A stretch of DNA of 5,741 nucleotides from Betaproteobacteria bacterium (GTDB lineage Bacteria; Pseudomonadota; Gammaproteobacteria; Burkholderiales; SG8-41). Under the pieces are notes generated by a model. The model saw only the letters and a list, made by a program, of their open reading frames with translations. It did not search any database and had not been told where the DNA came from. The stretch spans positions 1 through 5,741 of the forward strand of contig JAIOOZ010000361.1 in assembly GCA_021414185.1 (NCBI GenBank), in the 5' to 3' direction. Shown piece by piece: positions 1-5,213 of the stretch. Position 1 is the stretch's first letter. Each line of letters begins with the position of its first letter. The translations under genes and the position numbers were made by a program.

Positions 1-771
1 CACACCTGCTGGTACAAGATCGCGGCGAAACTTGCCAAAAAATTCCACGTGATACTGCCCGACCTGCGCGGCTACGGCGACAGCTCGCTGCCGGAGGCGG
101 GAACCGACAACGTCAACTTCAGTTTCCGCGCGATGTCGCAGGACCTGCTGGAGATCATGGACCAGTTGGGCTACGACAAGTTTTTCGTCGCCGGTCACGA
201 CCGCGGCGGGCGCACCGTGCACCGCATGTGCATGGACCACCCCGGGCGCATCCTCAAGGTGTGCCTGATGGACATTATTCCGAATCACTATGTATGGACA
301 AATATCACCAAGGCGTGGGCAGTCGGCACCTGGCACTGGTCGTTCATGGCCCAGCCCGAGCCCTTCCCCGAGCGCCTGATCAGTGCCGTGCCGGCGGAGT
401 TCTTCCTGAAGAGCCGCATGGTGATACGCGGTGGCACCGGCCTCGGTTTTCTGACCGACTCCGCGCTGGCCGAATACGTGCGCTGCTACACGCTGAAGAC
501 CATCACGGGCTCGTGCCGCGATTACCGCGCGACGGCCACCTGCGATTTCACCATGGACACTGCGGACAAGGACAAGAAACTCGAGATGCCGCTGATGCTG
601 CTGTGGGGCGCGCGCGGCCACTCGCCGGAGCGCGCGCGGGAGTTCCTCAATATCTGGAAAAATTACGCGACCAACATCGTGCAATGGGAGCCGCTGCCCG
701 CCGGGCATTACATGCAGGAAGAGATGCCCGACAACATCTACGAGCATTACATGAAGTTTTTTGCCGCCTGA
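1..771 (+). CDS. Fluoroacetate/haloacetate dehalogenase-like alpha/beta hydrolase, 5'-truncated by window edge
   Basis: The reading frame is open from base 1 and ends at TGA 769-771; 256 codons are visible. The N-terminus with the usual HGxPQT oxyanion-hole motif lies before the window. An internal GTG at 49 is not the start, because codons 1-16 continue the family pattern (HTCWYKIAAKLAKKF). Family knowledge, recalled from the Burkholderia FA1 fluoroacetate dehalogenase: Asp nucleophile, two carboxylate-binding Arg, acid Asp, His base, and a His/Trp/Tyr halide pocket. All have counterparts here: Asp 199-201, Arg 202-204 and Arg 211-213 in GHDRGGR; Asp 271-273 in LMDIIP; His 334-336 and Trp 337-339 in TWHWSF; Tyr 523-525 in GSCRDYRA; His 706-708 in AGHYMQ. 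The expected reaction is hydrolytic loss of halide from a 2-haloacid, giving a 2-hydroxyacid, in the cytoplasm. The GST gene starts 35 bp downstream on the same strand, suggesting one operon. The family call is firm; true defluorinase activity is inference. Confidence 0.9.
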   Translation, partial: HTCWYKIAAKLAKKFHVILPDLRGYGDSSLPEAGTDNVNFSFRAMSQDLLEIMDQLGYDKFFVAGHDRGGRTVHRMCMDHPGRILKVCLMDIIPNHYVWTNITKAWAVGTWHWSFMAQPEPFPERLISAVPAEFFLKSRMVIRGGTGLGFLTDSALAEYVRCYTLKTITGSCRDYRATATCDFTMDTADKDKKLEMPLMLLWGARGHSPERAREFLNIWKNYATNIVQWEPLPAGHYMQEEMPDNIYEHYMKFFAA

Positions 772-797
772 TCAGGGCGCGCCAAACCGCACTAACC

Positions 798-803
798 GGA
801 GGA
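798..803 (+). promoter_or_regulatory. Ribosome binding site of the GST gene
   Basis: GGAGGA lies just upstream of ATG 807, in the 35 bp gap after the hydrolase stop. It is the only strong Shine-Dalgarno match near the start of this frame. It sets the start at 807 rather than at the far-upstream in-frame ATG at 228, which lies inside the hydrolase gene. The spacer to the ATG is only 3 nt from the last base of the motif, so the pairing may use its 5' part. Confidence 0.75.
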
Positions 804-806
804 ACC

Positions 807-1514
807 ATGGCAACTCAGTTCAAGCTTTGCAGTTTCAAGACCTGCCCGTGGGTGCAGCGCGCCGCCATCGTGCTGCGCGCCAAGAACGTGGCTTACGACA
901 TCACCTATATCGACCGCAACAAGCGCCCCGACTGGTTCCTCGCGGTATCCCCGCACTCCAAAGTGCCGGTCCTGCTGGTGAACGACAAGGAAGCGCTGTT
1001 CGAATCCAACGCGATCGCGGAGTATCTCGAAGAGACCGTGGAGCCGCGCCTGCATCCGGAGGACCCGCTCGCGCGGGCGCGCAACCGCGCATGGACGGAT
1101 TACGTGAGCACGTTTGCGAGCGCGATTTCGAACACCGCCTACTCAGACTCGGAAGAGGAGTTCGCCGCGCGGTCCGCAAAAATGACCGAGCCGTTCTCGA
1201 AACTGAACGATGCGCTGGCCAAGCGCGGCAATGCCGGGCCGTTTTTCAATGGGCCGAAGTTTTCGCTCGTCGATGCGGCTTACGCGCCTTTCCTGCAGCG
1301 CTACACATTCATGGACCGTATCAAGCCGCTCGGCATCCTCGAAAAATTTCCGCACCTGACGGCATGGCGCGACGCCCTGCTGGCCGCACCCGCGGTCAAG
1401 GCATCGACGGTGCCGAACATCGAAGCGGTATGGCAGGAAGGGCTCATCACGCGCAAACGCTGGCTCAAGAAGTACGTGTCCGAAAGCGTACTGGGGGCGG
1501 ATGCGGCCGCGTGA
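807..1514 (+). CDS. Glutathione S-transferase, Cys-catalytic (omega/beta-like) type
   Basis: This encodes 235 residues, a normal GST length, and is a cytoplasmic enzyme. The N-terminal thioredoxin-like domain covers about residues 1-78. It has a CPWVQR motif with Cys13 at the catalytic position, the cis-proline segment SKVPVLL (Pro54), and the glutathione gamma-glutamyl contact ESNAIAEYL (Glu66, Ser67). The all-helical C-terminal domain follows, with the N-capping motif SLVDAAYAPF around residues 153-162. A catalytic Cys rather than Ser or Tyr points to thiol transfer, glutathionyl reduction or dehalogenation chemistry rather than simple conjugation (family inference). The gene follows the hydrolase by 35 bp and precedes the MmgE/PrpD gene by 25 bp, so cotranscription is likely. 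Oddity: codons 182-235 are repeated at 5001-5165 with identical amino acids but 14 synonymous base changes. The tail from about 1430 uses more A/T-ending codons than the orphan copy, as if it had been replaced. The substrate is unknown. Confidence 0.93.
   Translation: MATQFKLCSFKTCPWVQRAAIVLRAKNVAYDITYIDRNKRPDWFLAVSPHSKVPVLLVNDKEALFESNAIAEYLEETVEPRLHPEDPLARARNRAWTDYVSTFASAISNTAYSDSEEEFAARSAKMTEPFSKLNDALAKRGNAGPFFNGPKFSLVDAAYAPFLQRYTFMDRIKPLGILEKFPHLTAWRDALLAAPAVKASTVPNIEAVWQEGLITRKRWLKKYVSESVLGADAAA
1348..1514 (+). repeat. Direct repeat, left copy (3' end of intact GST gene)
   Basis: This matches 4999-5165 at a constant offset of 3,651 bp, with 14 mismatches in 167 bp by hand alignment and no gaps. 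Homology begins abruptly at 1348 and stops with the TGA. Within it 1348-1372 (25 bp) and 1378-1429 (52 bp) are identical to the right copy; 12 of the 14 mismatches lie at 1430-1514. All 14 are synonymous: 13 at third codon positions and one Leu first position (1377). Confidence 0.97.
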
Positions 1515-1539
1515 CAGCCGCTGTGATCGGCGATAAAGC

Positions 1540-2889
1540 ATGAGCACAACCGAAAAGATCGCGCGGTTTGTCGTCGATCTCGAATTGAAAGATGTTCCAG
1601 AAAAAGCGCGTGAAATCGCGAAGGGCGGAATCGTCGATGCGTTAGGCGCGGCGATTGCCGGCACGCGTAGTGATGCGGCGCAGGTAATTACGCGCTGGAC
1701 TCGCGCGCAAGGCGGCGCTCCGCTGGCTGGTGTGATAGGCGGCGCTTTCAAGACTTCACCCGCGGCGGCCGCGCGCGCCAATGGCACGATCGGCCACGCG
1801 CTGGACTTCGATCCTCCTTTGCCGCTGCTGCCGGTCCTGCTTGCTTTGGGCGAAGCAGAGAAGGTAGCCGGTCAGCGCGTGCTCGAAGCCTATGTCGCGG
1901 GGATTGAAGTGCAGGCCAAGCTCCAAAACGGAGTCTCGACCAAGCATGCCGCGCAGGGCTGGCATTCGAATACTGTATTCGGCACGTTCGGAGCCACCGC
2001 GGCTGCGGCAAAACTCTTGAAGCTCGATGTGCCGCAGACGCGCGCGGCTTTTGGCATCGCTGCATCAGAAGCGGGCGGTCTCCGGAAAAACCTCGGCACC
2101 ATGACCAAGCCTTTGCATGCCGGAATGGCGTCGGCGAACGGCATAATTGCCGCCACGCTGGCGCGCGAGGGCTTGAGCAGCGCACCCGATGCTTTCGACG
2201 GAGAAATCGGCGTGTTGCGGGTTTTCGCGGGCGCCGGCGAATTCGACGAGCGGAATATCGCCGAAACTTTCGGCGCCCCTTGGAACCTGATCGCAAAGGA
2301 AATCCGCATCAAGCCGTATCCCTGCTGCCGCTGGGCGCACCGGCCACTCGATGCTTTGCTCCCGCTCATGCGTACGCATAACGTAAGCCCGGACCAGGTT
2401 GAAAGCGTCGAGTGCGAAGTGGGTGCGCACGTGTCGAAGGTGATGACATATCCTGTCGCGCGTACCGCACTTGAAGCGAAATTTTGCCTGCCGTATTGCA
2501 TCGCGGTGGCGGTATTGGATGGCCGTGCGGGAATAGGCCAGTTTACCGACGCCCGCGTCGGCGACGCTCGGGTGCAGGCATTGGCAGCGCGCGTATCGGT
2601 GATTCATCCAGGCGGCAAAAGCGAGTGGGATGCCGGCACGATGCTGCCATGTGTGGTGCGATTGCATCTGCGGGACGGGACCACGCTCGACGCCAGTACC
2701 GGTGCGGCGCGCGGCGATCGCGACAATCCGATGACTTTCGACATGATCGTCGAGAAGTACCGCGATTGTGCGAGGGAGCTCTTAAAGCCGGAACAGACGG
2801 AACGGGTACTGGCGCTGGTTCAGGCGATCGAAAGCCTGCCGGATATCCGCGAACTCTCGTCGCTACTGACTTTCGAAATCCAGAGCTAG
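1540..2889 (+). CDS. MmgE/PrpD family protein with a shortened active-site loop
   Basis: This encodes 449 residues, a typical length for the family, which includes 2-methylcitrate dehydratase, cis-aconitate decarboxylase and iminodisuccinate epimerase. Family landmarks in order: NGTIGHALDFD (81-91), AYVAGIEV (118-124), QGWHSNTVFGTFGA (139-152, active-site His142), MTKPLHAG (188-195, Lys190), IKPYPCCRWAHRPLDAL (257-273, Lys258 and His267), EAKFCLPYCIAVAVLDG (312-328) and GDRDNPMTFDMIVEKYRD (392-409). The odd point is residues 88-100: relatives usually read LDYDD, a short loop and GHPS before the LLPxLLALGE helix, whereas this protein goes directly from LDFD to PPLPLLPV. The second Asp and the loop His are therefore missing. 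Start ATG 1540 is the only ATG near the front, but no clear Shine-Dalgarno is visible, so coupling to the GST gene is possible. Codons are more A/T-ending than in the GST gene (11 of the first 20 end in G/C, against 16 of GST codons 2-21). The family call is firm; the substrate is unknown and activity doubtful. Confidence 0.9.
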   Translation: MSTTEKIARFVVDLELKDVPEKAREIAKGGIVDALGAAIAGTRSDAAQVITRWTRAQGGAPLAGVIGGAFKTSPAAAARANGTIGHALDFDPPLPLLPVLLALGEAEKVAGQRVLEAYVAGIEVQAKLQNGVSTKHAAQGWHSNTVFGTFGATAAAAKLLKLDVPQTRAAFGIAASEAGGLRKNLGTMTKPLHAGMASANGIIAATLAREGLSSAPDAFDGEIGVLRVFAGAGEFDERNIAETFGAPWNLIAKEIRIKPYPCCRWAHRPLDALLPLMRTHNVSPDQVESVECEVGAHVSKVMTYPVARTALEAKFCLPYCIAVAVLDGRAGIGQFTDARVGDARVQALAARVSVIHPGGKSEWDAGTMLPCVVRLHLRDGTTLDASTGAARGDRDNPMTFDMIVEKYRDCARELLKPEQTERVLALVQAIESLPDIRELSSLLTFEIQS

Positions 2890-3821
2890 GCCGCCGCGCC
2901 GCTTCGCGGGTGAGAGCCTTTGTTCGCTGCGCGCGGATCGTGGCAGGGCCGTTCACCGCGGAACTGCAAACGGTGCATGATGCGCCGCCGCCCCGGATCG
3001 AAAGGATTGCGGTGATGCATGAGGCAGCGGTTATCCCAGATGAGAATGTCGCCCGGCGTCCAGCTATGGTGCCAGGTAAACTTTTCCTGGCTGGCATGCG
3101 CCCATAGCATGTCGAGCAGCGCTTCGGACTCCGCGAGTTCCAGTCCGCATATATAGGCGTTTCGCCGCCGGCCGAGGTACAGCGCGTTATAGCCGCTCGC
3201 GGGATGCGTCCTCACGACCGGGTGCCAGGGGCCCGGCACCAGGATTGGATCGGTCGCGTGCTGGTAGCCGCGGCGCAGCGAGCCGTCGCTCAGGTAGGTG
3301 AGATCGTGCTTGATCATGAAAGGCTTGATTCTCGAGCGCACGTCCGCCGGCAGCGTCTCGTAGGCCATGTACATGTTCGCGAAGCCGGTCTCGCCCTGCG
3401 TCGTCGGGCATTCGAGCGCGTGCAGCAGGCTGTAGCTCAAAGGCGCGTCGCGATAGGAATTGTCGGAATGCCAGTTGACCTCCGCATCGCCCAGCACGCC
3501 GATGGGAATGCCGCCCTCTTTCACGTTGGAGACGATGATGATCTCCTCGTGCTCGCGTTTCTTGTCCGTGGTCGTGAAAGGCGCGAAATCGAGCTCGCCT
3601 ATCCGCTTGCCGAACGCGATCAGCTCCGGGTCGGTAATATTCTGCGCCGGCAGCACCAGCACGCAATGATCGAGCAGCGCCTGCCGGATGGCGTCGATTC
3701 CCGCGTCGGACAATTGCGTCACGCTGCCGCAATTGACCCGCGCGCCGACGACCGCCGCATTAGGCACGATTTCAAGTTCAGCGAAATGCTTCTGCCCGGC
3801 ATTCGTACTCGATGCAGTCAT
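2886..3821 (-). CDS. TauD/TfdA family Fe(II)/2-oxoglutarate-dependent dioxygenase
   Basis: This encodes 311 residues starting at ATG (complement of 3819-3821); TauD and TfdA relatives are about 280-320 residues. It is a cytoplasmic enzyme expected to couple 2-oxoglutarate decarboxylation to hydroxylation of an organic acid. The iron-binding triad is complete: His118 and Asp120 in NWHSDNSYRD, and the distal His269 (or adjacent His270) in WDNRCLMHHRNPFD. The 2-oxoglutarate carboxylate Arg is Arg280 or Arg284 in RRRIMHRLQFRG. Typical family segments are SYSLLHALECP, GETGFANMYMAYETLP and HPVVRTHPASGYNALYLG. GAGGGG (complement of 3829-3834), 7 nt upstream, fixes this start over an upstream ATG at 4037 that lies inside the Bug gene. 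It is divergent from the Bug gene across 146 bp, which suggests joint regulation. Its stop overlaps the MmgE/PrpD stop tail to tail. The substrate (sulfonate, aryloxyacid or other) cannot be decided. Confidence 0.93.
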   Translation of the reverse strand: MTASSTNAGQKHFAELEIVPNAAVVGARVNCGSVTQLSDAGIDAIRQALLDHCVLVLPAQNITDPELIAFGKRIGELDFAPFTTTDKKREHEEIIIVSNVKEGGIPIGVLGDAEVNWHSDNSYRDAPLSYSLLHALECPTTQGETGFANMYMAYETLPADVRSRIKPFMIKHDLTYLSDGSLRRGYQHATDPILVPGPWHPVVRTHPASGYNALYLGRRRNAYICGLELAESEALLDMLWAHASQEKFTWHHSWTPGDILIWDNRCLMHHRNPFDPGRRRIMHRLQFRGERPCHDPRAANKGSHPRSGAAA

Positions 3822-3828
3822 GTATGGT

Positions 3829-3834
3829 CCCCTC
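3829..3834 (-). promoter_or_regulatory. Ribosome binding site of the dioxygenase gene
   Basis: On the minus strand GAGGGG precedes ATG 3821 with a 7 nt spacer. It is the best Shine-Dalgarno match upstream of any candidate start in this frame and supports the 311-residue protein. Confidence 0.7.
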
Positions 3835-3881
3835 GAGCGACGCAACCTGGAACCTTGCGCTGGCGCGCAATCAGCTTGGTC

Positions 3882-3920
3882 ACAGCTTATTTTACACTTA
3901 TACTTCGGGAAAAAAGCTGT
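3882..3920. repeat. Inverted repeat ACAGCTT-N25-AAGCTGT, candidate operator
   Basis: Perfect 7 bp arms lie at 3882-3888 and 3914-3920. Their centres are 32 bp apart, about three DNA helical turns, so a dimeric or tetrameric regulator could contact both on one face. The repeat brackets the putative -10 boxes of both divergent promoters. The arms are short and could be chance; as an RNA hairpin the 25 nt loop makes a terminator unlikely. Confidence 0.35.
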
Positions 3921-3967
3921 CCCGCTTAAAGCGCCCGACATGGCGTCAACCCAGATTCGGAAATCAA

Positions 3968-4957
3968 ATGACCTCAATCGGTTCAAAAGCCGTATGTCGG
4001 CACGTGATCGCAATGTCGTTGTTTGCACTCTGCGCATTCAGCGCTGCCGCGCAGAATTATCCGAGCAGAACCATACGCTTGGTCGTGCCGTTTTCGCCGG
4101 GCGGGGGGACAGACTTTTTTGCGCGCGTCGTTGCCGGCAAGCTGACGCAGGCTTTGGGACAGCAGGTCGCGGTCGACAACCGAGCGGGGGCGGGCGGAAT
4201 CATCGGCACAGATCTCGTCGCGAAGGCGGCGCCTGACGGCTACACGCTGCTGATGGGCCACACCGGGACGCTCGCGATCAATCCCGCGCTCTACGCCAAA
4301 GTGCCCTACGACCCCGTGCGGGATTTCTCGCCGGTAAGCCTGGTCGCGATATCGCCATTGGTGCTGGTGACCAATCCGTCGCTTCCCGTCAAATCCGTGA
4401 AGGAACTCGTGGCGCTCGCCAAGCGCAGGCCGGGACAGATCACGTACGCATCGGGCGGGAGCGGGACGGGGACGCACTTGTCGGCGGAGCTTTTCAAGAT
4501 GATGGCCGGTGTCGATCTGACGCATGTGCCGTACAAAGGCACGGGCATTGCCCTGACGGCCGGGATATCCGGAGAGACCGCCACGCTGTTCAGTACGCTG
4601 CCGCCGGCGGTGCCGCACATAAAGAGCGGCGGCCGTCTGCGCGCCCTTGCCGTCACCAGCAGCGAGCGCTCCAAGGTCGTTCCGGAAATTGCGACCATGG
4701 CGGAAAGCGGGTTGCCCGGCTATGAAAGCACCTTGCGTTATGGCGTACTGCTGCCCGCGGGCGCTGCCGACGCCATAGTCTCGGCATTGCGCCAGGCCGT
4801 ATCCCGCGTGCTGACTCAACCGGACTTCGTGGAAGCGCTGGCGAGAGACGGCGCGGAGCCGCTATCCAGCACCCCTGACGAGTTTCGCGCCGTGATGGCA
4901 ATCGAGGCAAAGAAGTGGGCCGCGGTCGTAAAGGCGTCGAATCTGCAGATGCAGTAG
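3968..4957 (+). CDS. Bug/TctC-family periplasmic solute-binding protein (tripartite tricarboxylate transporter type)
   Basis: This encodes 329 residues, the usual Bug length. Start ATG 3968 gives a Sec signal peptide: Lys7 and Arg11, hydrophobic VIAMSLFALCAFSAAA (13-28), probable cleavage near AAAQ (29), then the standard mature start YPSRTIRLVVPF. Family motifs in order: PFSPGGGTDFFARVV (41-55), VDNRAGAGGIIGTDLVAKAA (69-88, ligand loop), PDGYTLLMG (89-97), YDPVRDFSPVSLVA (114-127), TYASGGSGTGTHLSAELFK (159-177), HVPYKGTG (186-193), and the C-terminal EFRAVMAIEAKKWAAVVKAS (305-324). Bug proteins bind organic acids or amides in the periplasm. No TctA/TctB membrane genes are present, as is common for Bug paralogs, which may share a transporter or act as sensors. 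The Shine-Dalgarno is weak (GGAAA at 3959-3963). An in-frame upstream ATG at 3812 is rejected because it would bury the signal peptide. The gene is divergent from the dioxygenase, whose substrate it may capture (inference). Confidence 0.95.
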   Translation: MTSIGSKAVCRHVIAMSLFALCAFSAAAQNYPSRTIRLVVPFSPGGGTDFFARVVAGKLTQALGQQVAVDNRAGAGGIIGTDLVAKAAPDGYTLLMGHTGTLAINPALYAKVPYDPVRDFSPVSLVAISPLVLVTNPSLPVKSVKELVALAKRRPGQITYASGGSGTGTHLSAELFKMMAGVDLTHVPYKGTGIALTAGISGETATLFSTLPPAVPHIKSGGRLRALAVTSSERSKVVPEIATMAESGLPGYESTLRYGVLLPAGAADAIVSALRQAVSRVLTQPDFVEALARDGAEPLSSTPDEFRAVMAIEAKKWAAVVKASNLQMQ

Positions 4958-4998
4958 TTGCACCGACACGCAGCACTTGTTCCGCCTGCAACCCCAGC
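4958..4998. other. Short spacer between Bug stop and GST-derived repeat
   Basis: These 41 bp show no homology to the sequence upstream of the left repeat (1307-1347), so the right repeat breaks off sharply at 4999. No terminator hairpin is evident after the Bug gene. A TTG at 4977 is in frame with the GST fragment but has no ribosome binding site. Confidence 0.6.
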
Positions 4999-5165
4999 TT
5001 CCGCACCTGACGGCATGGCGCGATGCCTTGCTGGCCGCACCCGCGGTCAAGGCATCGACGGTGCCGAACATCGAAGCGGTCTGGCAGGAAGGCCTGATCA
5101 CGCGCAAGCGCTGGCTGAAGAAGTACGTGTCCGAAAGCGTGCTCGGCGCCGACGCGGCGGCCTGA
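4999..5165 (+). repeat. Direct repeat, right copy (orphan 3' end of GST gene)
   Basis: This pairs with 1348-1514 at an offset of 3,651 bp. It has GAT and TTG left of the identical block 5029-5080, where the intact gene has GAC and CTG. To the right all 12 differing codons end in G or C, against 8 of 12 in the intact gene. Sequence beyond the TGA is unrelated to that following the intact gene. Confidence 0.97.
5001..5165 (+). pseudogene. Displaced C-terminal GST fragment
   Basis: This carries 54 codons plus TGA encoding exactly residues 182-235 of the intact GST (PHLTAWRDALLAAP to VLGADAAA). The thioredoxin-like domain, the catalytic Cys and most of the helical domain are absent, so it cannot be an enzyme. 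The frame stays open back to a TTG at 4977, adding eight unrelated residues, without a ribosome binding site. Because every one of the 14 base differences from the intact gene is silent, the fragment derives from a recently functional, selected GST gene rather than from long decay. Best reading: the original tail of the GST gene, displaced by insertion. Alternative: the remnant of a second GST paralog. Confidence 0.85.
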
Positions 5166-5180
5166 TAGACGGGCGGGCAT

Positions 5181-5202
5181 GTCCGGAGCTTCCACTCCGG
5201 AC
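5181..5202. terminator. Hairpin, probable bidirectional terminator
   Basis: GTCCGGAG (5181-5188), a 6-base loop and CTCCGGAC (5195-5202) form a perfect 8 bp GC-rich stem. It lies 15 bp after the GST-fragment stop and 11 bp beyond the convergent rhodanese stop codon. A run of T is weak on the + side (GCGCTTTG) and absent on the - side, so efficiency is uncertain. Its position fits a shared terminator between convergent genes, and it probably once ended the hydrolase-GST operon. Confidence 0.6.
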
Positions 5203-5213
5203 GCGCTTTGATC

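Larger units (their letters stand above)
3822..3967. promoter_or_regulatory. Divergent promoter/operator region between dioxygenase and Bug genes
   Basis: This 146 bp gap separates two divergent start codons and contains the most AT-rich stretch of the window (about 3885-3916). For the + strand a plausible sigma70 pair is TTGGTC (3876-3881) and TATACT (3899-3904) with 17 bp between; the -10 is good and the -35 poor. For the - strand TAAAAT (complement of 3889-3894) and TATAAG (complement of 3897-3902) are possible -10 boxes without a convincing -35. The inverted repeat at 3882-3920 covers both. No regulator gene lies next to it in the window. Confidence 0.5.
1378..5080. mobile_element. Putative 3.65 kb insert that regenerates the GST 3' end (att-like direct repeats)
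   Basis: The span runs from the left identical block (1378-1429) to the right one (5029-5080). Recombination between the blocks would remove exactly 3,651 bp and leave one full GST gene. The cargo is the MmgE/PrpD, dioxygenase and Bug genes. Seen directly: direct repeats, synonymous-only divergence, codon preference that swaps sides across the identical block, and a hairpin placed after the orphan tail rather than after the intact gene. Known parallel: prophage e14 and phage 21 carry a synonymous icd 3' end and leave the displaced tail as a pseudogene. Against a classical element: no integrase, excisionase or transposase gene is visible and the insert is short. RecA-type recombination with foreign DNA, or an element that has lost its recombinase, would also fit. 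A tandem GST duplication with later replacement is a weaker alternative. Confidence 0.35.

Noticed and set aside
228..806. Upstream extension of the GST frame to an ATG at 228
   Set aside because: It lies wholly within the hydrolase gene in another frame, shows no GST or other family features, and the strong Shine-Dalgarno at 798-803 marks 807 as the start.
1143..1787. Long minus-strand open frame across the GST and MmgE/PrpD junction
   Set aside because: It is antisense to two well-supported genes, low in recognisable motifs and rich in Arg and Ala. It is a shadow of GC-biased codons, and a similar shadow appears antisense to the repeat at 4653-5195.
3204..3929. Plus-strand open frame opposite the dioxygenase
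   Set aside because: The minus strand has a complete, motif-rich TauD/TfdA protein; the plus frame shows no domain.
3812..3967. N-terminal extension of the Bug protein to an ATG at 3812
   Set aside because: It would overlap the dioxygenase start and place 52 residues before the signal peptide; ATG 3968 gives a normal precursor.
3822..4037. N-terminal extension of the dioxygenase to an ATG at 4037 (minus strand)
   Set aside because: It would cross the promoter region and overlap the Bug signal peptide. The extra 72 residues resemble no part of the family, and a good ribosome binding site precedes 3821.
4977..5165. Small independent protein from TTG 4977
   Set aside because: There is no ribosome binding site, it lacks any complete fold, and it is better read as a GST fragment.
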